Positions 45,004 through 53,322 are shown, counted from the first letter of the stretch. The stretch: 64,000 nt of DNA from Streptomyces lacrimifluminis (GCF_014646095.1 NZ_BMMU01000014.1:124001-188000); one strand, 5' to 3'. Translations and numbers: made by a program. Notes: a model not told the origin generated them from the sequence alone.

Positions 45004-46118
45004 CAAGCACCGCCACCGACGGTACGGCCCTGTCGGACACCGAGCTGGAGGACCTGCGCGAGACCGTACGGTCGGTGTGCGCGGACGCCGGCGGCACCGC
45101 CGCGGTACGCGGGTTGTCCGAGGAGGCACCCGGCATCGACGCCGGGTTGTGGGACGCCCTCGGCCGGCAGGTCGGTCTCGCGGCCCTCGGCCTGCCCGAG
45201 GCGGCCGGAGGCATGGGCGGGCTCGCCGAGATCGCCGTCGTCTGCGAGGAACTGGGCAGGACACTGGCACCGGTACCGCTGCTGTCCTCCACGGTGCTGG
45301 CCGGTCAGGTGCTGGCCGCCTGCGGTACGGCCGACAAGGCGCTGGCCAAGCTCGCCGAAGGCACTGTGCACGCCCTGGCGGTGGCCGCGCCCGACGGGGC
45401 GTGGCGGGCCGACGCCGTTCCGGTGGGCGTCTCCTGGCGGGGCAGCGTCCCGCTGCTGGACGGCACCGCGCCGTTCGTTCTCGACGGCGCCGACGCCGAG
45501 GCGCTGGTGGTTGCCGCGGCCGGGACCGACGGCGTGGACCTCTTCCTGGCCGACCCGCGCGAGCCGGGGGTCACGGTGCGCCGGGTGCCCACCCTGGACC
45601 TCAGCCGGGGCCAGGCGGTGGTCACCTTCTCCGGCGCCCGGGTGCGGGCGCTGACCGCCGGCGGTGAGGGGGCTGACGTCGTCTCCCGCGCCCTGGACGT
45701 GGCCCTGGTGGCGCTGGCCGCCGAGCAACTGGGCGGCGCGCAGGCCGCGTTGGACATGACGGTGGCCCATGTCCGCGACCGTACCCAGTTCGGCCGGGCG
45801 ATCGGCGGCTTCCAGGCGGTCAAGCACGCCTGCGCCGACATGCTGCTCCAGGTCGAGGCCGCACGGTCGGCCGTGGTGCGCGCGGTCCGGGCGGACGGCT
45901 CGTCTCAGTCGCTGGCCGAGGCGGCGGCGGTGGCACAGGCGTGGTGCGGCGAGGCGTTCGTCTCCGTCGCCGCCGAATGCGTGCAGCTCCACGGCGGTAT
46001 GGGCTTCACCTGGGAACACGACGCGCACCTGTACTTCCGGCGCGCCCAGTCCGACGCCGTCCTCCTGGGCGGCGCCGCACACCATAGGGAACGGCTGGCC
46101 GGCCTGCTGGGCTGGTGA
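45000..46118 (+). CDS. Acyl-CoA dehydrogenase
   Basis: A 372-residue acyl-CoA dehydrogenase-fold protein, clearly different from the copy at 39344. The N-terminal half is poorly conserved. The C-terminal half has VRDRTQFGRAIGGFQAVKHA and CVQLHGGMGFTWEHDAHLYF, typical of the short actinobacterial FadE group that often acts as heteromers in sterol and aromatic side-chain degradation. Its ATG overlaps the PPDK-like stop codon, so the two are translated together, which is an unusual pairing. Confidence 0.88.
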   Translation: MTSTATDGTALSDTELEDLRETVRSVCADAGGTAAVRGLSEEAPGIDAGLWDALGRQVGLAALGLPEAAGGMGGLAEIAVVCEELGRTLAPVPLLSSTVLAGQVLAACGTADKALAKLAEGTVHALAVAAPDGAWRADAVPVGVSWRGSVPLLDGTAPFVLDGADAEALVVAAAGTDGVDLFLADPREPGVTVRRVPTLDLSRGQAVVTFSGARVRALTAGGEGADVVSRALDVALVALAAEQLGGAQAALDMTVAHVRDRTQFGRAIGGFQAVKHACADMLLQVEAARSAVVRAVRADGSSQSLAEAAAVAQAWCGEAFVSVAAECVQLHGGMGFTWEHDAHLYFRRAQSDAVLLGGAAHHRERLAGLLGW

Positions 46119-46138
46119 CACGGAAGAAGGGAGGGACC

Positions 46139-46582
46139 ATGACCACCAGGCTGATCGAGGAGTCGTTGTTCGAGAACCGGGGGAATCCGGAGTTCGACGA
46201 CGGGGATCCACCGCGTCTCACGGGCGCCCGCTGCTCCGGGTGCGGCACCGTCGTCTTCCCCCGGCAGGACTCGTGTCCCCGGTGTTCGGGCGGGGCGATG
46301 TCCGCGCGGACACTGCCGGTGAGCGGGCGTGTGTGGTCGTGGACGCGCCAGGCGTTCCCGCCGAAGCCGCCGTACCGGACGCCGGCCGACGGCCACCGGC
46401 CTTACCACGTGGGCTATGTGGATCTCGGTGAGGTGCTGGTCGAGGCACTGTTGGCGGTTTCCCGCGCGGAGGTCCGGATCGGTCTGCCGGTCCGGCTGAC
46501 CACGGTGCCCGCGTACCGGGACGAGGACGGAACCGAGGTGGTGACGTTCGCGTTCCGCCCGGAGCGGGACGGGGAGCGATGA
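46139..46582 (+). CDS. DUF35 / zinc-ribbon OB-fold protein
   Basis: A 147-residue protein with a rubredoxin-like zinc ribbon (Cys32, Cys35, Cys46, Cys49) followed by an OB fold. Such proteins partner thiolase-like enzymes, forming thiolase or retro-aldolase complexes in side-chain degradation, and bind acyl-CoA. A GAAGGGAGGG leader precedes the ATG. The stop overlaps the thiolase start (ATGA, 46579-46582), which fits complex formation. Confidence 0.9.
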   Translation: MTTRLIEESLFENRGNPEFDDGDPPRLTGARCSGCGTVVFPRQDSCPRCSGGAMSARTLPVSGRVWSWTRQAFPPKPPYRTPADGHRPYHVGYVDLGEVLVEALLAVSRAEVRIGLPVRLTTVPAYRDEDGTEVVTFAFRPERDGER

Positions 46583-47733
46583 GCCGGCGCGACGACGTGT
46601 ACGTGGTCGGATGCGGGATGCGCCCCTTCGGCCGCGACGAGAGCGTCACCGGAATGGACATGGCCGAGCGGGCGGTGCGCGAGGCGCTGGCCGACGCCGG
46701 TGTCGCCTGGGACGACATCGGCTACGCGGCCGGCGGCTCCGACGTGTCCGGCAAACCCGACACACTCGTGGGCCGGCTGGGCCTGACCGGCGTGCCGTTC
46801 GTCAATGTGCAGAACGGCTGCGCGACCGGGGCCTCCGCCGTGCTCGCGGTGGCCAACGCGTTGCGGGCGGGCGAGGCCTCCCTGGGACTGGCCGTGGGGT
46901 TCGACAAGCATGAGCGGGGCGCGTTCCACGTGTCCGCCGCCCGCTACGGTCTTGGCGACTGGTACGCCGAGTCCGGCATGATGCTCACCACCCAGTTCTT
47001 CGCGCTGAAGACCCAGCGGTACCTGTACGAGTACGGGATCTCGGAACGCGCACTGGCGATGGTCGCCGCGCGGGCCTTCCGCAACGGCTCGCACCACCCC
47101 CTCGCCTGGCGTCGCAAGCCGCTGACGGAGCAGGAGATCCTCGACTCCGCCGAGGTCAGTCCCCCGCTCACCCAGTACATGTTCTGCTCGCCCGGACAGG
47201 GCGCGGCGGCCTTGGTGCTGGCACTCGGCGACCGGGCGTTCGATCTGTGCGAACGACCGGTGAAACTGGCGTCGTTGGCCTTCCGGACCCGGCGGTTCGG
47301 TTCGTTCGAGGTGTTCTCGCCCTGGCTGCCGCCGGGACCGCACCACAGCCCGAGCATCGACGCCGCGGAGGCGGCCTTCCGCACGGCGGGAGTACGGCCC
47401 GCCGATGTCCGGGTCGCGCAGTTGCAGGACACCGACAGCGGCTCGGAACTGATCCACCTCGCGGAGACCGGGCTGTGCGGCCACGGCGAGCAGGAGGAGC
47501 TGCTGGCCGCCGGGGTCACCCATGCCACGGGCCGGATACCGGTCAACACCGACGGCGGCTGTCTGGCCGGCGGGGAGCCCGTCGGCGCCTCCGGGCTCCG
47601 TCAGTTCCACGAGGTCGTACGACAGTTGCAGGGCCGCGCGCCCGGCCTGCAGGTACCTGGCGGTCCCCGGGTGGGCTTCACCCATGTGTACGGTGCGCCG
47701 GGGATCAGCGCGTGCTCGGTCCTGACGGTGTGA
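46579..47733 (+). CDS. Thiolase-family protein (lipid-transfer/SCP2-thiolase type)
   Basis: A 384-residue thiolase-fold protein. The nucleophilic Cys81 is in NGCATGASA, and the last Cys380 lies in ISACSVLTV. The usual GHP histidine motif is replaced by GEP in NTDGGCLAGGEPVGASG, as in many DUF35-partnered actinobacterial members. Whether it does thiolysis or C-C aldol cleavage is therefore open. It ends the operon 41645-47733 and overlaps the DUF35 gene. Confidence 0.88.
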   Translation: MSRRDDVYVVGCGMRPFGRDESVTGMDMAERAVREALADAGVAWDDIGYAAGGSDVSGKPDTLVGRLGLTGVPFVNVQNGCATGASAVLAVANALRAGEASLGLAVGFDKHERGAFHVSAARYGLGDWYAESGMMLTTQFFALKTQRYLYEYGISERALAMVAARAFRNGSHHPLAWRRKPLTEQEILDSAEVSPPLTQYMFCSPGQGAAALVLALGDRAFDLCERPVKLASLAFRTRRFGSFEVFSPWLPPGPHHSPSIDAAEAAFRTAGVRPADVRVAQLQDTDSGSELIHLAETGLCGHGEQEELLAAGVTHATGRIPVNTDGGCLAGGEPVGASGLRQFHEVVRQLQGRAPGLQVPGGPRVGFTHVYGAPGISACSVLTV

Positions 47734-47774
47734 GAGGCGGCGGTCGAGGCATGGGAACTCCGGTCGGTATCCCG

Positions 47775-48009
47775 CTTTCCGGATCTCCGAGGCGGGGCTC
47801 GACGCCCTGACCCCACTGTTCGCGGCCGAGGCCGGGGCAGGGCGTCCTGGTCAACTCCGTCGACCCCGGCGGCCCCGCGGTGGGACGGGCGGCCTCTCCG
47901 TCCCACGTGGTCCGAAGGAGGGCGCCGACGCCCTGGTTTGGCCGCTCCCGTTCCAGAGGACCACGGGCAGGGCAGACTGTTCGCCGGCCGCGAGCCGCTT
48001 CCCGGGTGA
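47775..48009 (+). pseudogene. C-terminal remnant of a short-chain dehydrogenase
   Basis: Successive frames read SEAGLDALTPLFAAEA, GQGVLVNSVDPGG, TGGLSVPRGPKEGADALVW and LFAGREPLPG, which together reproduce the end of an SDR of the VNSV.PG.v.TdmgG......EGAdt.VWLA type. At least three frameshifts separate the pieces, and the N-terminal cofactor domain is missing. It lies between the convergent thiolase and TetR genes. Confidence 0.6.
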
Positions 48010-48023
48010 ACCGGTGCGCCGCC

Positions 48024-48686
48024 TCAGATCGGTGAGGTGACCGACTCCGTCGGCTGCTGCTCGGTCGCGACGATGCGCAGTGCCAGTGCCCTGACCGCCT
48101 CCAGGACGGACCGGGAGGGGAGCTGGGACAGCGGTCCTCCCTCCGCCCGCAGTGCGGTGACGAGCATGGTCGTACTGATCAGCGTGCGGACCGCGAGCGC
48201 CTGGGCCGCGTGCCGGGCCTTCGCCGCCCGGGGGCTGCGTGTGGTGCCCTCGGGCAGATAGTCGTAGCCGCGCTGGATGTGCCGCTGCTCGAACTCGTCC
48301 CGCAGCACCTTGACGTTGCCGTTGGCGGAGGCGACCTGGACCTGGTAGAGCCGGGCCTCGTCGGGGTTCTGCTCCACCCACTCCCACACCGCGTCGATGA
48401 CCCTGACCAGGCCCTCCGCGTCCCCCGGCTCGGACTCCGGCCGGGCCGCTTCCACGACCGCGTTCAGCTGGTCGAAGACCCGGCGCATGGCCAGTTCGAG
48501 GAGTTCGTCCTTGCCGTCGAAGTGGTAGTAGACGGCCGTGGGCACCACCTGGGCCTCGTCGGCGATGTCCTGGATGCTGGTCTCCGCGAAGCCGTTGCGG
48601 CCGAACACCCGCACGGCGGCGGTGATGATGTGCTGCCGCCGCGAGGGGCGGTGGGCGGGCTGCTTGCCGTTCTTCGTGGTGGCCAT
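48024..48686 (-). CDS. TetR-family transcriptional regulator
   Basis: A 220-residue TetR protein. The helix-turn-helix spans about residues 17-60 (RRQHIITAAVRVFGRNGFAE ... QDIADEAQVVPTAVYYHF); the rest is a helical ligand-binding domain. The start is uncertain: ATG 48686, ATG 48689 and an ATG at 48716 are in frame, and the AGGGAG site fits the first best. It is divergent from a second TetR gene, with operator-like dyads in between. The ligand is likely an acyl-CoA or a pathway intermediate. Confidence 0.88.
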   Translation of the reverse strand: MATTKNGKQPAHRPSRRQHIITAAVRVFGRNGFAETSIQDIADEAQVVPTAVYYHFDGKDELLELAMRRVFDQLNAVVEAARPESEPGDAEGLVRVIDAVWEWVEQNPDEARLYQVQVASANGNVKVLRDEFEQRHIQRGYDYLPEGTTRSPRAAKARHAAQALAVRTLISTTMLVTALRAEGGPLSQLPSRSVLEAVRALALRIVATEQQPTESVTSPI

Positions 48687-48732
48687 CATGCTCCCTGCCT
48701 GCTGCCGTGACCCCATGTCCGAGGGCCCTGCG

Positions 48733-48753
48733 TACTGACCAGTGTATTCAGTA
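48733..48753. promoter_or_regulatory. TetR-type operator between the divergent regulators
   Basis: TACTGA and TCAGTA form perfect 6-bp arms around a nine-base centre (CCAGTGTAT). The site lies between the two TetR genes and 47 bases from the left one. The half-site TACTGA(A) recurs near 40627 and 53308. Confidence 0.5.
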
Positions 48754-48829
48754 ACTCCCACGGGCCGGTCGCATAATTCCCGCTGCTCATTGGCCTTCAG
48801 GGTAACGAGGTCCCGGCATACTTGACAGC

Positions 48830-49435
48830 ATGACGACATCCGGAACCCGCGCCGCTCACCGTCCCTCGCGCAAGCAGTGGGTGATCGAGGCGGCCACGGA
48901 GTTGTTCGCCACTCAGTCGCCGGACGAGGTGACGGTGGCCGACATCGCCGCGCGGGCCGAGATGACCTCGGCGGCGGTGTACTACCACTTCTCCTCCAAG
49001 GACCAGGTCCTGGCGGCGGCCATGCGTGCGTTCGCCGCCGCGCTGCGCGAGCAGTTGGAGGCGATCACGCAGGCCCACGAACCCGGTTCGGACATCGGAG
49101 CGTCCGTCACCACGCTGCTGGCCTGGATGGGCGAGTACCGGTCCGCCGCCACCGTGTTCTTCGTGTCGTCGGCCGGCATGAGCCAGGACGCGGAGGCACT
49201 GCGCCAGGAGAGCCGCACGGAGTTGCTGCAGGAGTTGGTACGGCTGATCCGCAAGGCCCGTGCGTCCGTCTCCGACGCCGAGGCGGCGGTGATCGGTCTG
49301 GGTCTGCTGGCACTGCTGGAGACCGCCGCGATCTCCCAGGTCCGGGGGGACGACGTGTACCGGTCGCTGGGGCACCGTTCCTTCGTCCGTGAGGTCGGCG
49401 ATCTCGCGGAACGGATCACCGACCCGGCCACCTAG
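48830..49435 (+). CDS. TetR-family transcriptional regulator
   Basis: A 201-residue TetR protein with a helix-turn-helix in residues 10-55 (SRKQWVIEAATELFATQSPD ... DIAARAEMTSAAVYYHFSSK). It is only distantly similar to the divergent neighbour apart from the DNA-binding part, so the two may recognise related operators with different ligands. Its stop codon TAG (49433-49435) shares its last base with the left end of a MITE-like element, so the present C-terminus may have been set by that insertion. Confidence 0.88.
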   Translation: MTTSGTRAAHRPSRKQWVIEAATELFATQSPDEVTVADIAARAEMTSAAVYYHFSSKDQVLAAAMRAFAAALREQLEAITQAHEPGSDIGASVTTLLAWMGEYRSAATVFFVSSAGMSQDAEALRQESRTELLQELVRLIRKARASVSDAEAAVIGLGLLALLETAAISQVRGDDVYRSLGHRSFVREVGDLAERITDPAT

Positions 49436-49674
49436 GGTCTGTCGTTTGGAGCACGCCTGGGCCGCGGGGTGTGGTGCGCACTCCCCGGGAGGGGGGACCC
49501 CCAGCCGCGTTGTCGTCGGTTGCCGACTCCCCCACTCCCGACTCCGCTCGACCGGGAGGACCCCCATCGCGTCGACGCCCTCCTCCGCCTCGCAGCCGCA
49601 CGCACCACACCCCGCCCCCACCGGCAGACAACGGCACCGCAACCCGAAGTCAGCGTGATCCAGACAACAGACCC
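49435..49674. mobile_element. MITE-like element with imperfect terminal inverted repeats
   Basis: A 240-base non-coding segment bounded by GGGTCTGTCGTTTGGA (49435-49450) and the inverted copy TCCAGACAACAGACCC (49659-49674), matching at 14 of 16 positions. A subterminal 13-bp pair (GGGGTGTGGTGCG and its complement) is perfect. There is no transposase. No clear target duplication is seen. It fills the space between the 3' ends of the convergent TetR and E2 genes and may act as a terminator. Confidence 0.6.
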
Positions 49675-49694
49675 TGGGCCTCGCGGACTGGGGA

Positions 49695-51164
49695 TCACAC
49701 CAACAGGCGGAGGGGCTTGCTCAGCAACTCTCCGACCGTGCGCAGGTACTCGGCGGCGGGCGCCCCGTCGACGGCCCGGTGGTCGAAGGTGAGGCTCAGG
49801 GTGAGCACCCGTGTCCGCAGTGGCCGGTCGTCCACCCACTCGACGCCGTCCCTGAGTCTTCCCACCCCCAAGATCGCGACATTGCCGGGGTTGATCACCG
49901 GGGTGAAGAAGTCGACGCCGTAGCCGCCGAGCGAGGTGACGGTGAAAGTGGCCCCTTCCAGCTGGGCGGGGGAGATTCGCCCCTCCCGCGCGGCCTGGGC
50001 CAGGGCCTTCGACCTGCGGGCGATCTCGGGCAGCGACAACGTCACCGCGTCCTCGATCACAGGGACCATGAGACCTCCCGGAACGGCCACGGCGAAGCCC
50101 AGGTGGATGCCGTCGAGCAGATGGATGCCGTCCTCCCGCACCGTCGCGTTGAGCAGCGGGTGCTCGCGCAGGGCCAGGGCGGCGGCCTTCAGAAGGAAAT
50201 CGCCCAGGCTGGGCACCGCCAGTGTGCTGTCGGCCCACTCCTCCTTGAGCCGGTCCCGCAGGGACACCACGGCGTCCATCCGCACCTCGTAGCCGTGCGT
50301 CAGCTGAGCCATCTCCTGGAGGCTCGCATGCATCCTGCGGGCGATCGTGCCGCGCATCCCGGTGAGCGGGATGACGTCGCCGGGCTGCGGAGCCGCCGCG
50401 TTACGGCGGACAGGCGCCGGGGTGACCGCGTCGAGGTCCGACCGGCGGATCCGGCCGCCGGGCCCGGTGCCGTTCACCGCGGAGAGGTCGATGTCCCGTT
50501 CCTTCGCCAGCTTGCGGACCAGCGGCGAGGTAGGGGTACCGCCCGGAGGGGCCAGTGCGATGGGGATGTCGGGGAGCGCCGCGAGGAACTCCTCCACGTC
50601 CTCGGAGACGATCCGTCCGCCCCGCCCCGTGCCGCGTACGGCGGTGACGTCGATGTCGGCGGCTGCGGCGACCCGCCGGGCATTGGGTGAGGCCAGCAGA
50701 CGGCAACCGGCGCCAACCGCGGAGGGGACTGCGGCGGCACCGAGCCCCTCGCCGGTTCCGGTGAGGGCAGGCAGGACACCCGTACCCGCACCACCGCCGA
50801 GGTCAGGCACGGCGGTGGCACCCGCGGCGCCGCCGGTCGGGGCGGGCTCGGCGGCCGTGGCCGCGCTGGACCCGGACCCGGCGGGCATCGGCGTACCCCC
50901 CGGGTCCGGTGGCTGCTCGCCCTCGGCCAGCAGCCAGCCGATGAGGGCCCCGGCCGGCAGGGTGACGCCCGCCGGGACCACAGGGTGGAACAGTCCCCCG
51001 GCCTCCGCCTCCACATCCACATCGACCTTGTCGGTGGCCAGCCGCAGCAGCGCGTCGCCCTCGGCGACGGCCGCGCCGGTGGACACCAGCCATTCGTCGA
51101 TCGTGCCTTCCTGCATGGTCAGGCCGATCTTCGGCAGCAGAACCTCGACGGCCACGTCCGTCAC
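49695..51164 (-). CDS. 2-oxoacid dehydrogenase E2 (dihydrolipoamide acyltransferase)
   Basis: A 489-residue E2 component. The lipoyl domain (residues 1-80) has the lipoylated Lys46 in ATDKVDVDVE. A Gly/Ala/Pro linker follows. Two peripheral-subunit-binding domains come next (SPNARRVAAAADIDVTAVRG near 162 and SPLVRKLAKERDIDLSAVNG near 215). The C-terminal acyltransferase domain ends with His462 and Asp466 in DHRAVDG. It overlaps the E1beta stop (ATGA, 51161-51164). Two E1/E3-binding domains instead of one is unusual. The complex may act on pyruvate, a branched 2-oxo acid or acetoin. Confidence 0.93.
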   Translation of the reverse strand: MTDVAVEVLLPKIGLTMQEGTIDEWLVSTGAAVAEGDALLRLATDKVDVDVEAEAGGLFHPVVPAGVTLPAGALIGWLLAEGEQPPDPGGTPMPAGSGSSAATAAEPAPTGGAAGATAVPDLGGGAGTGVLPALTGTGEGLGAAAVPSAVGAGCRLLASPNARRVAAAADIDVTAVRGTGRGGRIVSEDVEEFLAALPDIPIALAPPGGTPTSPLVRKLAKERDIDLSAVNGTGPGGRIRRSDLDAVTPAPVRRNAAAPQPGDVIPLTGMRGTIARRMHASLQEMAQLTHGYEVRMDAVVSLRDRLKEEWADSTLAVPSLGDFLLKAAALALREHPLLNATVREDGIHLLDGIHLGFAVAVPGGLMVPVIEDAVTLSLPEIARRSKALAQAAREGRISPAQLEGATFTVTSLGGYGVDFFTPVINPGNVAILGVGRLRDGVEWVDDRPLRTRVLTLSLTFDHRAVDGAPAAEYLRTVGELLSKPLRLLV

Positions 51165-52201
51165 GACCTTTCGAGGAGACGCCGGCAGCCCTGGGCGATG
51201 CGGGCGCGATCGGGCACGTAGGCCTTCTCCAGAACGGGAGAGAAGGGGACCGGCGAGAAGGGGGCCCCGATGCGCAGGACCGGCGCGTCGAGGTAGTCGA
51301 AGACGACGTCCTGGATCTGGGCGGCGATCTCCGCTCCGAGCCCGCCGAAGGTGACGGCCTCATGGACGACGAGCACCCGGTTGGTGCGGCGCACGGAGGC
51401 GAACATCGTCTCGGTGTCCAGCGGCTGCACGGTACGGGGGTCGATCACCTCGATCTCCACGCCCTCGGCGGCGAGTTCGTCGGCCGCCGCGAGGGCCTCC
51501 CCCACCATGCGGCCGAGGGCGATCACGGTGACGTCGGAGCCCTGCCGTGCGGTGTGCGCCTGACCCAGCGGGATGCCGTAGATCTCCTCGGGCACCTCGC
51601 CGGTGCTGCCGAGCAGGACCTTGTTGAGCATCACGACGACCGGGTTGTCGTCCCGGATGGCCGCGACGGTCAGGCCCTTGGCGGTGTACGCGTCGCTCGG
51701 CATCACCACCTTGAGGCCGGGTACGTGGGCCAGCCAGGCCTCCAGGCTCTGGCTGTGCTGGGCGGCGGCACCGAGGCCGGCGCCGGAGGCGGTGGTGATG
51801 GTGAGCGGCACGGAGAGCGCACCGCCGAACATGTACTTCATCTTGGCTGCCTGGTTGACGATCTGGTCCAGGCAGACACCGATGAAGTCCATGAACATCA
51901 GGTCGACCACGGGGCGCAGACCCCGGGCGGCGGCTCCCACACCGAGGCCGACGAGGGCGGCCTCCGAGATCGGGGTGTCGATCATGCGGCGGGGGCCGAA
52001 CTCGTCGAGCAGGTTGTCGAACATGCGGAACACGCCGCCGTATCCGGCCACGTCCTCGCCTGCGACGAAGACGTTCTCGTCCTCGCGCATGGCCTGCGCG
52101 AGTCCCTCGTTGAAGGCCTTGACGTAGCTGAGTTTGCGCGTGGCGACGGCCGGCGCTTCGGTGGTGGTGGTCGTCACAGTCATGGCGGTCATGGCGGTCA
52201 T
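51161..52201 (-). CDS. 2-oxoacid dehydrogenase E1 beta subunit
   Basis: A 346-residue transketolase-like beta subunit. Motifs include FVAGEDVAGYGGVFRMFDNL near residue 46 and the central PLTITTASGAGLGAAAQHSQ, with the C-terminal domain ending in VHEAVTFGGLGAEIAAQ. Three in-frame ATGs start the frame (52201, 52192, 52183); the first gives an ATGA overlap with the E1alpha stop and is used, although its ribosome binding site is weak. Residues 1-15 are a threonine-rich tail. Confidence 0.92.
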   Translation of the reverse strand: MTAMTAMTVTTTTTEAPAVATRKLSYVKAFNEGLAQAMREDENVFVAGEDVAGYGGVFRMFDNLLDEFGPRRMIDTPISEAALVGLGVGAAARGLRPVVDLMFMDFIGVCLDQIVNQAAKMKYMFGGALSVPLTITTASGAGLGAAAQHSQSLEAWLAHVPGLKVVMPSDAYTAKGLTVAAIRDDNPVVVMLNKVLLGSTGEVPEEIYGIPLGQAHTARQGSDVTVIALGRMVGEALAAADELAAEGVEIEVIDPRTVQPLDTETMFASVRRTNRVLVVHEAVTFGGLGAEIAAQIQDVVFDYLDAPVLRIGAPFSPVPFSPVLEKAYVPDRARIAQGCRRLLERS

Positions 52202-53226
52202 CCCGAGTAGACGTTGAGCAGCAGGTCGGCGGGGTCGGGCAGCGGGCTCGCCTCGGCGTACGCGATGGCCGCGGCGATCTCGTCGCGGGTGCGCTGCCAT
52301 ACGTCGTCCAGCTCCGTACGGGTCGCGGTGCCGTCGGCGACCGCACGGGCCTCGATCAGGTCGATGGGGTCGCGGGTCTTCCACTCGGCGACCTCCTCGT
52401 CCGAGCGGTAGGGGTGCCGCAGACCCTTGACGCCCTGGTGGTCGAAGAAGCGGTAGGTCTTGGCCTCGATCATCATCGGGCCCGCGCCGGACCGGGCCCG
52501 TTCCACGGCCTCGGCGGCGGCGCGGTGGACGGCGACGGCGTCCATGCCGTCGACGATCACACTGGGCATGCCGTAGGCGGCGGCCCGGTCGGCGACATCC
52601 GTGATCAGCATGTGCGCGGACTGCGGGGTGAACTCGGCGTATCCGTTGTTCTCGCAGACGAAGATCACGGGCAGGCCGAGGATCGCGGCCATGTTGGCGC
52701 CCTCGTGCCAGGCGCCGATGTTGGTGGCGCCGTCGCCGAAGAAGGTCACGGCGACGTTGTCCTCGCCCTTGTAGCGGGCGGCGAAGGCGGCGCCCACGGC
52801 GATCGGGACGCCGGCCCCGACGATGCCGTTGGCGCCGAGCATGCCGCGAGTGAGGTCGTTGATGTGCATACTGCCGCCGCGGCCGAGGCAGGCGCCGGTG
52901 ACCCGGCCGTACAGCTCGGCGTACATCTCGCGGAAGCCGACGCCCTTGGCCACGGCGTGTCCGTGGCCGCGGTGGGTGGAGGTGATCTGGTCGTCGTCGC
53001 GCAGGGCCGCCATCACCCCGGCGGCCACGGCTTCCTGGCCGACATAGAGGTGCAGGAAGCCGGGCAGCTTGCCCGCCTCCATGAGTTTGCCCGCCTCGGT
53101 CTCGAACAGCCGGATGCGCACCATGCGCTCGTGCAGGTCCTTGATGACCAGCGGGCTGATCTGCGGGCCGGCCTGCGATCCGGCCTGCGGGGATTTCTTC
53201 GACGCCGTCGACGCTCGTTGAGCCAT
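52198..53226 (-). CDS. 2-oxoacid dehydrogenase E1 alpha subunit
   Basis: A 342-residue thiamine-diphosphate-dependent alpha subunit. The TPP motif GDGATNIGAWHEGANMAAIL runs to ENN about 30 residues on, and the STHRGHGHAVAKG and GRGGSMHI loops are typical of the acetoin/branched-chain type. ATG 53226 has an AGGGG site. It is the first gene of the E1alpha-E1beta-E2 operon. No E3 gene is in the window, so a shared dihydrolipoamide dehydrogenase is expected. Confidence 0.93.
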   Translation of the reverse strand: MAQRASTASKKSPQAGSQAGPQISPLVIKDLHERMVRIRLFETEAGKLMEAGKLPGFLHLYVGQEAVAAGVMAALRDDDQITSTHRGHGHAVAKGVGFREMYAELYGRVTGACLGRGGSMHINDLTRGMLGANGIVGAGVPIAVGAAFAARYKGEDNVAVTFFGDGATNIGAWHEGANMAAILGLPVIFVCENNGYAEFTPQSAHMLITDVADRAAAYGMPSVIVDGMDAVAVHRAAAEAVERARSGAGPMMIEAKTYRFFDHQGVKGLRHPYRSDEEVAEWKTRDPIDLIEARAVADGTATRTELDDVWQRTRDEIAAAIAYAEASPLPDPADLLLNVYSG

Positions 53227-53274
53227 CGTCCGCCCCTTCGTCCGAGGGAGGTTGCCAAGCAATCGGACTTACTT

Positions 53275-53298
53275 GTGCTGGTCTACAGTAACCAGCAC
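53275..53298. promoter_or_regulatory. Operator palindrome upstream of the E1alpha gene
   Basis: GTGCTGGT and ACCAGCAC are perfect 8-bp arms around CTACAGTA, 49 bases before the E1alpha start. TTACTGAA at 53307-53314 adds the half-site seen at the TetR pair. It is a probable binding site for one of the two TetR regulators. Confidence 0.55.
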
Positions 53299-53322
53299 GG
53301 GGCACCTTACTGAACAGCGTCT

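Noticed and set aside
40714..47733. Polyketide or fatty-acid synthase-like cluster from the ACAD/ECH/thiolase set
   Set aside because: There is no acyl carrier protein, ketosynthase of PKS type or acyltransferase. The thiolase/DUF35/ACAD pattern fits degradation.
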